A stretch of DNA of 64,000 nt from Nymphaea colorata (taxonomy: Eukaryota > Streptophyta > Magnoliopsida > Nymphaeales > Nymphaeaceae): contig NC_045150.1 in NCBI RefSeq assembly GCF_008831285.2, positions 12,255,868-12,319,867 of the forward strand, read 5' to 3'. Of this stretch, positions 11,012-22,645 are shown piece after piece; position 1 is the first letter of the stretch; every line of letters begins with the position of its first letter. The notes under the pieces were generated by a model. That model saw only the letters and a program-made list of their open reading frames with translations, searched no databases and was not told where the DNA came from. Made by a program: the position numbers and the translations under genes.

Positions 11012-14000
11012 CTGATTAAGTTGATCAGGTGGTACTGTACCATTATCAGGCCCGTAATCTTGGTCGTCCACAGGAAACAAGCTGTCTAAATCAGATGCTG
11101 AAGTTGAGATTCAGGTGGTACTATCAGGTAATTTAACATTCTCTCAAGGTCAGAGAAAGTGTTTATGGATGACCTAGCATTCATGTTATCCACATATGAA
11201 TTTGAATTTCCATACAGATCACCAAGATTCTGCATGTCCTGGCAAGGGTGTGATTGGCATATCATGCATGATTGCATTCCAAGGCTTATATGGGTGGAGT
11301 TCATGGGGTCGGTCCCAAAAGGGCTAGTGAATGGTTGAGTTGCAGAGCTTAAACCTGGAAAATTATTCTGAGCACATTGGAATATTTGATTAATGCCTTC
11401 GCTTCCTGTTTCGAATTCTGCCAGTGGATACCCAGTACTCTGTTCATGCATATTATGAGATATGACTGCACTTGTTCCTGCATGCAGACCATCAAACTGA
11501 AAACCATACACCATCAATGCAGTCTTAGAACCAGGAGGCAGGAGCTACACCAAAATGAGATGTGTTAGCAAAATTTAACTGGTCATTATTTGCAGCTTGC
11601 TGACCAAAAGCATATCCTTGAAATGGCAGAAGTTCATGGTTCAAATTTGAACTCGAACTCCACATGGTTGAAGTAGGATCATATCCTGATTGCGCTACAT
11701 ATGGATTTTGAAGGGTGCTTTCGTCTCCCTGCTTTCTCTGCTCCTGCATGAAGGATGGCATTGGTGGATTTTGAAGGCCGCTTTCATGTCCCTGGTTTCT
11801 CTGTTCCTGCATGAAGGATGGTGCCTTTCCTATAACGCTTGCTGGATCAGTAGACTTCATCAGTCTGTAAGTCCCCAAGCCTCTTCTATCATATGTCCTG
11901 AAACCGCTATAGTAACTAGGCATGTTGGTGAAAGAACCAAGAGAGCCGCTCTGCGGTTCCGCTACAGCTGTGGGAGGTAAAGGCTGTGTCACTTGGTTTG
12001 CTAGACGAGGACCTGTGGAAGAACCAAGGCCACCAGAAATGCGACGATCTTTATGTTCTCTACCTTCTGCCTCACGTTTTCTTCAGTAAATTCTGTGTTT
12101 CTGCATTCACAAACACATAAACAGATCTTTTCAGGAGTTTTGAGATGGATGACTGTTGGTTAAGAAAACATTTGATATCTTCTTAGGTGTTGCTTGGACT
12201 TTTTCCCTAAAAGGAACTCTTCCTGTTTGGGCCTTGCTTCAGCTGGAGCAACTTGGGACAAAAAGTAGAGTTACTTGGATCCGCAGTTCACATCAGAGAG
12301 GTTATACTGTGTTCTACAAGTGAATGGTTAGATAAGGTGAAACGGGGAAACCAGTGGAGAGACTTAGCGTTCCCATGGGTCTTGTTGGGGTGTCAACGTG
12401 TTGGATTTGGGTCAAGATTCAAACTCTCTGGATCCATCTCAATATGTTTTCTCCCTATCAAATTTGGGTTCACTGCCAAATCTGGGCCAACTAGCTTAAG
12501 TTTTAATTTTACATGCAAATGGATCACATTTTTGTTGAGATTAGGAGTTGGATGCAGATTATGCCAAACCCAGATCCGATTATCCTCAACTTATCTAGAT
12601 CTCACTAAACTCATCTGGATGTCAAGCATGGCATTCTAAAGGGGAGAAGCAACAAAAATTGCACATGAAAAACTTAAAATTCCTGGGTCAGCAGGTCCTA
12701 CTCATATGAAAGACCGCTGATTTTCCCTCATCATCATCAACGGAAAATGGATAGATAAAGTTCAAAGGTTTAATATATAAAAACCATAGGATAATAAATT
12801 CAGCTTAACATCTAGAGGCGGACCTCATATCATTGTCGGTCCAAATCTGAGCCTTTGTTTTCCTTATAAAAACTTACCCATACAGAGCAAAAGACATAGT
12901 AAGGGAAATTTCTTAGGCTTGTGTGCATTAATGTAAAAAAAAACCTCAAGAATATGATGAAACCTGTTAGTTAAATGAAATTTATCAATAACCGTAATAT
13001 TTTGTTCCCAAGAAATGAATTTCACCTGCAATCTGCGGACTATCTGTTTCCTTGTCAGCTCTGTAACACCCATAACGTCGAGTATCTTCGAAGGAGTGGC
13101 ATCTAATCCAGTCAATTGTCATAAAGTAGCCCAGTGAAATACTATCCTTGAAACAAAGACATACAAAAATATTGCACATGAAAATGCTTAGCTTTTGACA
13201 AAATGGTTCCAATCTTTTAGCAAATTCTATTTAAACCTTCTTAACTCAAGCAGGTAACTGAAAGAGTTTGAAACTTGATCAGGACGGTTCGTTATTTCAC
13301 TAAAATTAAAGCGGATTTCAGCAAAATATTATATCCAAAGGAATAAATTTAATTGCCTACTTTCAAAACCCAACTGGTCTACAGCAAAAGCGAACTTCTT
13401 CTTCAGATCCGTCGTCCAGATGAACCTCTTCTTCCATTTCTGAGATGGTGGCAGAGATTCAGGCGCAGGCGCCGTCTACTTACTGGCAGTGCCTTCTTCA
13501 GCCTCTGTGACGGCAACTTTGCCATCGGTATCTCTCTTCCCGAGTTTAAACTTCCTGTGCCGCAGAACGTGGTGCCACAGGTTTCTGAGCACATGACATG
13601 AGGGTAAAGCGGCTTCAACGGCACGGCCTTCACACCACTAAGTGTTGCCTTGACAAGGCTCTCCTGATCAGCATTATCTGATATAACTGTTCTCAGCACA
13701 ACACAGACGGAAGTTTGGGTTATAATTCTTACATCACATAAAAAATCTCTCTCACAAACAGGATCTGCAGTGAATGATAAGGGAAAGGTTTTCAGAGAAA
13801 AAAAAAGAAAATCTTATGAAGGATGTTGATGTTAATATGAATCTGTAACCTTTACACTTTAAATTCACAATTCTCAAATCAGAAGTCTCCTTATTTGGAA
13901 ATAAAGGAGATCTCAAATCCAAGTTATCTGCAATACTTAAAATCATGGCCTTTGGATCCCCTTGTGAATCCACTTCAGAATCTAAATAACCATGTCAGTT

Positions 14001-14090
14001 TGCCAAAAGCTGCAGTTCAAATATCGCTCCAACAGCCTTCCACTCGAGGGCCCATACATAGATGTAAATTGGATTTGGTTTTGACTTTCA
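11012..14090 (-). pseudogene. Type-B response-regulator-like gene (GARP/Myb-like domain), copy 1, probable pseudogene
   Basis: Type-B response regulators are nuclear cytokinin-signalling transcription factors with a receiver, then a GARP DNA-binding domain. Minus-strand pieces in order: a degenerate receiver (about 13850-14060, with SEVDSQGDPKAM); a receiver end (13602-13706, VISDNADQESLVKATLSGV and LKPLYPH); an exon ending at 13361 with LRNLWQHVLRHKKF and the first GARP half, RFIWTMDLKKKFAFAVDQLG; an exon 13102-13026 with ATPSKILDVMGVTELTRKQI and VRRLQ; and an exon 12100-11012 starting KHRIY. The LQ|KHR intron position is the family's conserved one. Lesions: a frame change between receiver and LRNLWQHV, frame changes in the last exon near 11525 and 11090, and a TGA stop at 12083-12085 just after KHRIY. 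Only the last is private to this copy. The first exon and start were not found. Confidence 0.65.
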
Positions 14091-14106
14091 TAAAGTTGAT
14101 TAACAT

Positions 14107-14150
14107 CTCTCTCTCTCTCTCTCTCTCTCTCTCCACACACACACACACAC
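14107..14150. repeat. (CT)n(CA)n compound microsatellite
   Basis: About 13 CT units followed by about 8 CA units at the 5' side of the response-regulator-like remnant. The homologous locus 51933-51980 has a similar CT run but an interrupted CA run. Confidence 0.95.
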
Positions 14151-14480
14151 CCCAGACCACATGGGTAAGGGATAAAAATTAGACCTCTTAAATTCATGTT
14201 AAAAAGTGTTTTAAATAAATGCGAACTTACCAATGTGTTTGCAAACACTAATTTAATATAAATCACCTTTTAGTTTAAACCATTTTTTTGGAAAAAAACT
14301 TGATCTTTCTACTATCACAATTTTGAGGCTATTAGATATGTTTTAATATATGTTTCTCACCAAATCACTCTTAAACATATCGATAAGGTTAGATTGCAAA
14401 AAAATATTTTAACAATCAACTTTAATGGGTCAGGACTGTCTGGTTTTTGTCTTTTATCCGAATGGTCTGGTTTTTATCAA

Positions 14481-14482
<2 letters not shown>

Positions 14483-14534
<52 letters not shown>
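14483..14534. repeat. (TA)n microsatellite
   Basis: About 26 uninterrupted TA units, against about 17 at the homologous locus 52316-52349. It is flanked on both sides by AAAAATATTTTAACAAT..AACTTTAATGGGTCAGG, a local repeat of roughly 40 bp. Confidence 0.95.
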
Positions 14535-14535
<1 letters not shown>

Positions 14536-14799
14536 CAGCCCCATGTTCACATTTTGTAAAAAAATATTTTAACAATTAACTTTAATGGGTCAGGAATGTC
14601 CGGTTGTTGCAGAGTTAACTAATTATACATCTACTTATGACAGATATTCATACATCCGATTTTGATGATAATGCCAAGGACATAAATGTTCCAATTGATT
14701 TAATCTGAATTTTACATTGGAAACAAAATTCAACCGGTTGGAAAATCAAATCCTGTACAACGTGAAGTTGTACTTCTTATGCTATATGTTTGATCGTCT

Positions 14800-15101
14800 G
14801 TTTCATAAGTAGTAGTAACTTTTATAAGGAGAAAAGGTAGCACCTCCATGACAAATCAAATCAAGATTATACAAGAGAAACCTAGAAAATAATAGGCACA
14901 CAAATATTCCACATTACTGAATTCCTTACATGAAATTGCAAAGACAAATCTCCATTTAATTAATAACAACAAGGGCTTCATGACTTAAAATTAATACATT
15001 GGATATTACATTTCCAACTTCATACCAAACACACATTCACACAAGAGCAATCAGACTCAAAACACGTACAATGGACGTGTAAAAGTCGTCTATCTTGGCG
15101 T
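14800..15101. other. 3' flank of acidic/Gly-rich unit 1
   Basis: This is the left end of the first of three serial units, starting near TTTTATAAGGAGAAAAGGTAG. The same 280-300 bp precede the stop codon in all six units of the window (for example 18060-18353, 20325-20628, 52620-52916). It is probably the 3' untranslated region and downstream flank of the minus-strand gene. Confidence 0.6.
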
Positions 15102-16320
15102 TCAAGGAAGCATACCGCCAAGTCTTCCACCAGCACCACCACCAAATCCACCGCCTAGGCCACCTAGCCCACTGCCTCCACGAAAACCATGACTGCCACC
15201 TTCACCTAGCCCACCTCCTACACCAGCTCCGCCACCAAAGCCACCACCAAGGCCACCAAGTTTGCCACCACCACAGAACTATCCACCACCTAGTCCAGGA
15301 CCACCACAAAAGCCTCCACCTTCTTCTTCATCGTCATCTTCATAATGATACCAATCATCAGAACCATCATAACCACTATAGTCATCATCATCTGAATCTG
15401 ACTGGTCATCATAACCAATATAGTCATCACCATTATCATCATCATCTTCTTCTTCTTCTTCTTATTCTTTTTCTTCTTCACAATTATACCAGTCATTGTC
15501 AACATTAGAGTCATCATCATCCTCAATGTCATCAGCATCTTCCATCTTTTTTCTCATTCTTCTTCTTCTTCTTCTTCTTCTTCTTCTTCTTTTTGCTCTT
15601 TTGTCTTCAACTGCTTAGTGTTATCATAATCCTCATTGCTGACTAGATCAACAAATACTTTTTCTCCTCCTTTCATATCATCATCTTCACTGCTGCCTAG
15701 ATCAACAAATACTTTTTCTCCTACTTTCATGACATTCGAGTGCATTCCTTCTTCGTGGCTTCTCAAAGGAGAAGTTGAATCCTCATCATCTTCCCCACTG
15801 GTCATGAGCTCAATTGCTCCTTTCTTCTCACATTTTTCATTAATAAAGGAGCAAATTGTGATCCGTAGCTTCCTGCATTTCATTTTTGTCCTCCATAACC
15901 TTCGAGAAACCCTGGAAGATGTGTCTGATGGTTCCTTTCCTTTCCAGGAACTTGAACACCCCATTTTCCTTCCAAACTTTCTCATTACAACATCATTGTC
16001 ATCCTCCGCTATCTTACCTTTCTGCACATTCGAACTCCTGTTTGTTGTCTTGAGCTTCTCTGCATTATCACTGCCCTCCTCTTATTCGCTCAAGAGAATG
16101 ACTTCTTTGGTTCTTTTGCCTTTTCTACTACTTGAGCAATGGGAAACTCTTGCCCATGCTCCTTTCTTGAACAATCCACAGCCTAAAAAGACAAAAAAAA
16201 AGAGAAAAATCTTAAACTGAAGCTTAAACCACCTTTTATTTAGAAAAAGAAAATGCAGAACAACTCTTACGGGAGGAAGAGACATTTGGCTTCTTGTTCT
16301 TCAAACAATTCAGTTCAAGG
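15102..16320 (-). pseudogene. Acidic/glycine-rich protein gene, unit 1 copy 1 (lesioned)
   Basis: Minus-strand remnant with two supported exons. A 50-bp exon (16320-16271) has acceptor TTGGCAG and donor GTAAGA and joins in frame to an exon starting at 16182 (CGLFKKGAWARVSH). The large exon encodes a basic part (SRKGKRTKEVILLS), then KVFVDL-SSEDDDMKGGEK, a poly-Glu run from (TTC)n, a D/Y-rich acidic part (DDYIGYDDQSDSDDDD) and a glycine-rich tail ending GGFGGGAGGRLGGMLP-stop at 15102. Lesions: GAA to TAA after ILLSE (about 16083), a frame break in the poly-Glu/MEDADD stretch near 15550, and an in-frame TAG in the Gly-rich tail near 15280. I do not recognise the family; composition suggests a nuclear or low-complexity protein, but that is a guess. 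Confidence 0.55.
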
Positions 16321-16646
16321 CTGCCAAGAGACATGCATTAAGAAAAAAAAGGGTTGGTAAAAAATGACGAAATATATAGAACGAAAATGAACAAATAACT
16401 TGAAAAAATATGGAGCAATATTTTCCAACTTGAACCTCACTTTGAGTGCCATTTCCATTAGATTATTTAAGCACAAAAAAATCAACATCTTAAAAAGATA
16501 CATGGAAACAAAAAAGATAGTTATAAAATCCAAAACTAAAGTATAAGAAACTTAAATGCAAGAGTAGCAGATTCACTGTCAAATCAAATGTCTCTTTGGT
16601 CCTTGCATTTCTTTAAAATCTATTCAACGTCTACAACAAAAAAAAT

Positions 16647-17751
16647 GTGGAGGACAGCCCGTAGAGTGATGGAGAGACGAGATGACTGTTTGGGATGGCG
16701 GAGCCTACTGCCTACTCGGCGTGGAGAGCACACTCAACTCCGAAGGACGGCCCGTAGACTGACGGACTGACGAGATGACCGTTTGGGCGGGTGAGCCTAC
16801 CGGCTACTCGACGTGGAGAGCACACTCAGTTCTGGAGGACGGCCCGTAGAGTGATGGAGAGACGAGATAACCGCCTAGGCTGGCGGAGCCTATCGGCTAC
16901 TCGGCATGGAGAACACACTCAGTTCCAGAAGAGGAGATGACTGTCTGGGCTGGTGGAGCCTACATGCTACTCGACGTGAGAGCACACTCAGTTCCGAAGG
17001 ACGGCCCGCAGAGTGACGAAGGGATGGAGATGACCGTCTGGGCTAGCGGGGCCTACCGACTACTTGGCGTGGAGAGCACACTCAGTTCTGAAGGACGACA
17101 TGCAAAGTGACGCAGAGACGGGAAGACTGTCTGCGCTAGCGGAGCCTAGCGACTACTCGGCTTGGAGAGCACACTCAGTTCCGGATGACGGCCCGCAGAG
17201 TGACGCAGAGACGAGATGACTGTATGGGGTGGTGGAGCCTATCAGCTACTCGACATGGAGAGCACACTCAGTTCCAGAGGATGGCCCGCAGAGTGACGCA
17301 GAGATGGGATGACCATCTGGGTTGGCAGAGCCTACTGGCTACTCGGCGTGGAGAGCACACTCAGTTTTGAAGGAGGGTCCGCTGAGTGACGGAGCGACGG
17401 GATGACCGTCTGGGTTGGCAGAGCCTACTGGCTACTCGATGTGGAGAGCACACTTAGTTCCGGAGGAGGGCCCGCTGAGTGACGGAGGGACGAGATGATC
17501 ACCTTCGCTGGCGAAGCCTACTAGCTACTCGGCGTGAAGAGCACACTCAGTTCTGGACTACGGTACGCAGTCACCGTCTGGGCTGCCAGAGACTACTGGC
17601 TACTCGACGTGGAGAGCACACTCAGTTCCGAAGGATGGCCCACAGAGTGACGGAGTGATGAAATGACCGTTGGGGCTGGTGGAGCCTACTGGCTACTCTA
17701 CGTGGGGAGCACACTCAGTTCCGAAGGACGGCGCATAGAGTGACAAAGAGA
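16647..17751. repeat. 93-bp minisatellite array 1 (about 12 units)
   Basis: Head-to-tail units of about 93 bp. Landmarks are GATGACCGTCTGGGCTGGC, GGAGCCTACTGGCTACTCGG, CGTGGAGAGCACACTCAGTT and GGCCCGCAGAGTGACGGAGA. Units differ at several bases and some are shortened. Because 93 is divisible by three, frames stay open (for example RRDDRLGWRSLLATRRGEHT), giving spurious peptides. The array starts right after an A-run (16637-16645), at the point where unit 3 instead continues into further gene sequence (21900). Confidence 0.95.
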
Positions 17752-17987
17752 CTCACACATAGAGAGAGAAGGAGAGAGCAGAAGAGAGAGTTTCTGCTGG
17801 TAAGATCGAAGAAAAGAAGAAGAGAAGAGAAACAGTACAAGACACACATGCGAAGAAAAAGCATGTACCGCGCTTCGACAGCACTGCCGGCCTTTTTCAT
17901 GATGACGTAAAACCCCGATGGAGCATGCCAAATGAAGAACGTTACTATTTACGTAACGTTGGACTAGACCATTACATGTTTCCTTCC
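17752..17987. repeat. Constant tail following the minisatellite array (copy 1)
   Basis: GA-rich start, then GGTAAGATCGAAGAAAAGAA, a GCACTGCCGGCCTTTTTCAT word, and the end ACCATTAC..GTTTCCTTCC. It contains a perfect 8-bp hairpin, AACGTTAC/GTAACGTT, at 17938-17960. The same tail follows all seven arrays in the window. After TTCCTTCC the sequence passes into the dispersed AT-rich repeat, except at 45457, where it passes into other sequence, which defines the tail's right edge. Confidence 0.85.
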
Positions 17988-18353
17988 GTACATAATTTAA
18001 AGATTTCGAAAATATAATATATCAAAGAACATTGAAGTTATTGGTTAAGAGCACCTTACAGTTCAGCAGTAGCCTTTATAAGAAGAAAATGTAGTGCCTC
18101 AACAACAAATCAAATCAAGATTATACAAGAGAAACCTGGAAATAATAGGCACACAAATATTCCATATTAATGAATTCCTCACATGAAAATGCAAAGACAA
18201 ATTTTCAGTTAATCAATAACGGGAAGGGCTTCATGACTCGAAATTAATACATTTGACATTATATTTCCAACTTCATACCAAACACACATTCACACAGAGC
18301 AATCAGACACAAAATACGTACAATGGAAGTGTACAAGTCGTCTATCTTGACGT

Positions 18354-19205
18354 TCAAGGAAGCTTACCGCCAAGTCTTCCACCTGCACCACCACCAAATC
18401 CACCACCTAGGCCACCGAGCCCACTGCATCCATGAAAACCATGACTGCCACCTTCACCCAGCCCACCTCCTACACCAGCTCCGCCACCAAAGCCACCGCC
18501 AAGGCCACCAAGTTTGCCACCACCACAGAACTATCCACCACCTAGTCCAACACCACCACCAAAGCCTCCACCTTCTTCTTCATTGTCATCTTCATAATGA
18601 TACCAATCATCAGAACCATCATAACCACTATAGTCATCATCATCTGAATCATACAGGTCATCATAACCAATATAGTCATCGCCATCGTCATCCTTGTCAA
18701 TATCTTCTTCTTCTTCTTCTTCTTCTTCCTCTTCACAATTATACCAGTCCAGGTGTACATTAGAGTCATCATCATCCTCAATGTCATCAGTATCTTCCAT
18801 CTTTTTCTCATTCTTTTTATTCTTCTTCTTCATTTTGGTCTTTTGTCTTCAACTGCTTACTGTTATTATCATCCTCATTGTTGACTAATCAACAAATACT
18901 TTTTCTCATCATTTCATGTCATCATCCTGCTGACTAGATCAACAAATACTTTTTCTCCTACTTTTATGACGTTCGAGTACATTCCTTCTTGGTAGCTTCT
19001 CAAAGGCAAAGTTGAATGGTCATTATTATCCCCACTGCTTATGAGCTAAATAGCTCCATTCTTCTCATCTTTTCTACTAATAGAGGAGCAAATTGTGATC
19101 CCTAGCTTTCTGCATTACATTTTTGTCCTCCATAACCTTTGAGAAATCCTAGAAGATGCGTCTATGGCTCCTTCCCTTTTCATGAACTTTAACACCCCTT
19201 TTTCC
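18354..19205 (-). pseudogene. Acidic/glycine-rich protein gene, unit 2 copy 1 (truncated)
   Basis: Second serial unit, minus strand. It keeps the acidic part (MEDTDDIEDDDDSNV, then DDYIGYDDLYDSDDDDYSGY) and EEEGGGFGGGVGLGGG, followed by a TAG stop near 18533. The remaining Gly-rich codons run on to the conserved KLP-stop at 18354. Upstream sequence homologous to unit 1 can be followed to about 19205, where CTATAAACAC and an A-run lead directly into the minisatellite. The 5' half of the gene, including the 50-bp exon, is missing, so this copy cannot make the full protein. Confidence 0.55.
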
Positions 19206-19227
19206 TAGCTATAAACACAAAAAAAAT

Positions 19228-20014
19228 GATGACCTTCTGGGCTACTGGCTACTCGGCGTGAAGAGCACACTCAGTTCCGGAGGATGGCCAGTAGAGTGAC
19301 GGAGAGACGAGATGACCATCTAGGGTGGCGGAGCCTACCGGCTGCTCGGCGTGGAGAGCACACTCAGTTACGGAGGAGGGCCCACATAGTAAAAGGGGGA
19401 CGAGATGACCGTCTAGGTTGGTGGAGCCTACCGGCTACTCGGCGTGGAGAGAACACTCAGTTTCGGAGGAGGGCCTAGAGAGTGACGAGGAGACAAGATG
19501 AATGTCTGGGCTGGCAGAGCCTACCAGCTAACTCAGTTCCAGAGGAGGGCCAGCTGAGTGACGGGGAGACGGGATGTCCATTTGGGCTGGTGGAGCCGAC
19601 AGGCCACTCGGCGTAGAGAGCACACTCAGTTCCATAGGAGGGCCCAGAGAGTGACGGAGAGACGGGATGACCGTCAGGGCTGGCAAAGCCTACGACTACT
19701 GGGCGTGGAGATCACACTCAGTTCTGGACGACGGTCCGCAGTCACCGTCTGGGCTGGCAGAGCCTACTGGCTACTCGGCATGGAGAGCACACTCAGTTCC
19801 GAAGGATGGCCCGCAGAGTGACAGAGAGATGGGATGACCGTCTGGGTTGGTGGAGCCTGCTGGCTACTCGGCGTGGAGAACACACTTAGTTCCGGAGAAG
19901 GGCCCACAGAGTGACGAAGAGACGGGATGACCGTTTAAACTGGCGGAGCCTACCGGCTACTTGGCGTGGAGAGCACAGTCAGTTCCGGAGGACGGCCCAT
20001 AGAGTGACAAAGAG

Positions 20015-20015
<1 letters not shown>
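19228..20015. repeat. 93-bp minisatellite array 2 (about 8 units)
   Basis: Same repeat family as the array at 16647, starting after an A-run with GATGACCTTCTGGGCTAC. Two units near 19540 and 19735 are internally deleted, and the deletions recur in the B' counterpart (57145-58026). The array itself was therefore copied in the large duplication. Confidence 0.95.
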
Positions 20016-20048
<33 letters not shown>

Positions 20049-20236
20049 AGTTTTGTTGGTAAGATCGAAGAGAAGAAAAATGGTACACGACACACATGGA
20101 AAGAAAAAGCACGTAGCGCAATTCAGCAGCACTACCGGCCTTTTTCATGATGACGAAAAAGGCCCAATGGAGCGCGTCGAATGAATGACATTACGATTTA
20201 GGTAACATTAGACTAGACCGTTACTGGTTTCCTTCC
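20016..20236. repeat. Constant tail following minisatellite array 2
   Basis: Tail of the same type as 17752-17987, with a (CA)n run at its start (about 20028-20044). Its hairpin is degenerate here (ACATTACG..GGTAACAT). It ends GGTTTCCTTCC before the dispersed AT-rich repeat. Confidence 0.85.
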
Positions 20237-20628
20237 ACACAAAATTTAAAGAGTTCGAAAATATAATATATCAAAGAACATTGGAATTATTGGTTAACAG
20301 CACCTTATAGTGCGAGGGAAAAGAAACCTCTTTCATAAGAAGTAGCTTTTACAAGGAGAAAAGGTAGCTCTTCCACGCCAAATCAATTCAAGATAATACA
20401 AGGGAAACCTGGAAAATAATAAGCATACAAATATTCCATATTACTGAATTCCTCATATGAAATTGCAAAGACAAATTTTTATTTAATCAATAACAGGAAG
20501 GACTTCATGACTCGAAATTAATACATTTGATATTATATTTCCAACTTCATACCAAACACACATTTACACAAGAGCAATCAGACTCAAAACACGTACGATG
20601 GAAGTGTAAAAGTCGTTTGACTTGACGT

Positions 20629-22451
20629 TCAAGGAAGCCCTTCGCCACCAGCATCAACACCAAATCAATCGTCTAGGCCACTGAGTCCACCGCCTCCACG
20701 AAAACCACGACCACCACCTCCACCTAGCCCACCTCCAACACCAGCTCTGTCACCAAAGCCACCGCCAAGGCCACCAAGTTCGCCACCACCACCGAACCGT
20801 CCACCACCGGCATCAAAGCCTCCACCTTCTTCTTCATCGTCATCTTCATAATTATACTGGTTATCATAACCATCATAACTACTATAGTCATCATCATATG
20901 AATCAGACTGGTCATCATAACCAATATAGTCGTCATCATTGTCAGTATCTTCTTATCTTCTTGCTCTTTTATCTTGAATTTCTTAGTGTTATCATCATCC
21001 TCATTGCAACTAATCAACAAATACTTTTTCTCCTCCCTTCATATCATCATCCTAACTGCTGACTAGATCAACTAATACTTTTTCTCTTACTTTCATGACG
21101 TTCGAGTGCATTCCTTCTTGGTAGCTTCTCAAAGGCGAATTTGAATCTTCATTATCATCCCTACTGCTCATGAGCTCAATTGCTCTGATATAGGAGCAAA
21201 TTGTGATCCGTAGCTTCCTACATTTCATTTTTATCCTCCATAACCTTTCCATGTTGAACACCTCTTTTTCCTTCCAAACTTTCTCATTTCAACATCATTG
21301 TCATCCTTCGCTGTCTTACCTTTCTGCACATTCGAACTCCTGTTTCTTGTCTTCAGCTTCTCTGCATGATCACTGCCCTCCTCCTCTTCGATCAAGAGAA
21401 TGACTTCTTTGGTTCTCTTGCCTTTTCTACTACTTGAGCAATGAGGAACTCTTGCATGCTCCCTTCTTGAACAATCCACAACCTAAAAAGACCCAAAAAA
21501 AATGAAAGGAAAAATCTTAAACCTGAAGCTTAGACCACAGGAGGAAGGGAGATTTGGGTTCTTGTTCTTCTAGCAATTCAGTTCAAGGCTGTCTAGAGAC
21601 ATGCATTAAGAAAAAAAATGGTTGGTAAAAGATGACGAAGAATATAGAAAGAAAATGAACAAATAACTTGAAAAAATACAGAGCCATATTTTTCAACTTG
21701 AGTATCACTTTGAGTGTCATTCCATTAGATTATTTAAGCACAAAAAAATCAACATCTTAAAAAGATACATGGAAACAAAAAAGATAGTTATAAAATCCAA
21801 AACTAAAGTATAAGAAACTTAAATGCAAGAGTAACAAATTCACTATCAAATCAAATGTCCCTTTGGTCCCTGCATCTCTTTAAAATCCATTTAACGTCTA
21901 CAACAAACAACCAGTCTACACTTTTCATTTGCCATTTTTTAATTACATTCTAAACAAAATGCACTAATTTCCAGCAACATGGCATTTTCTCAATGTATCG
22001 TTTTAGATCCACATATGTTAACTTTCTTAAAAGCTTGAATCCAAGAAACATAATCCACAGTTGCTATGAAAAACAAACATAAAAAAAAAGTAAAACCCAA
22101 CAGAAGAAGAAAAGGAGAACAAGGTCGTCAGTTATACCTGAAAATGACATTTACAACAATGGTTTGCCAAAGCCACAGTGTGAAAGAAAAGGAGCACAAA
22201 AACAAGAGAGAAAAGGGTCGTGCAGCATAAAAAAAATATAAAAATAGAACACAGAGAAATATAAAACCAGCTATATGCAAAAATGGTAGAAAAAGAAAAA
22301 CAGAAACAAGAAGAAGAACATTTATAAGGTGCACACTTCAGTGTTCATTCAATGGGATAGTGCAGCAAGAGAAATGGAGTCACTTCAGAACAAATATATG
22401 GCGGGTTCACCTGAACCGATGTCCAACAACGTGGTTTCCTGTTCCTGTATC
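20629..22451 (-). pseudogene. Acidic/glycine-rich protein gene, unit 3 copy 1 (longest 5' part)
   Basis: Third serial unit, minus strand, and the only one in this module retaining upstream sequence. A likely 41-bp exon (22451-22411, acceptor ACGTTCCAG, donor GTGAAC) and another splice-like site near 22138 lie upstream of the exon beginning at 21482. The coding body has VFVDL repeats, a D-rich acidic part and a tail with GGGGELGGLGGGFG. Lesions: deletions in the acidic region, loss of the donor of the small exon near 21540, and an in-frame TGA in the last Gly-rich part (near 20675). It is followed upstream by an A-run and array 3. The product and true start are unknown. Confidence 0.5.
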
Positions 22452-22645
22452 CTGGAACGTAAAAAGAAATGATTCTTGCAACATGAAAGAAAAAGAAAAG
22501 AAAAACAATGCAAAAGAAAAGAACAATATACAAACCGAAAAATTAGAATAACAACCATAAGAAAAAAGATGAAAAATGAAACACACCACTTGCAAAAAAA
22601 AAGGCTACAAAAAGTAGAAGAAAACCTTACAAATACAAAAAAAAA

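Noticed and set aside
15095-15508. His/Pro/Ser-rich plus-strand open frames opposite the acidic/Gly-rich genes
   Set aside because: They are the antisense of GGN, GAN and GAA codons. The conserved stop and splice sites are on the minus strand.
16647-17751. Long repetitive open frames (RRDDRLGWRSLLATRRGEHT type) across the minisatellites
   Set aside because: They follow from a repeat length divisible by three. Frames are interrupted at different units in each array, there is no start or promoter context, and the opposite frames are equally open.
17938-17967. Helitron 3' end
   Set aside because: The hairpin plus CTAG is suggestive, but the base after CTAG is A, there is no matching 5' end, and homology extends beyond CTAG; kept only as a low-weight finding.
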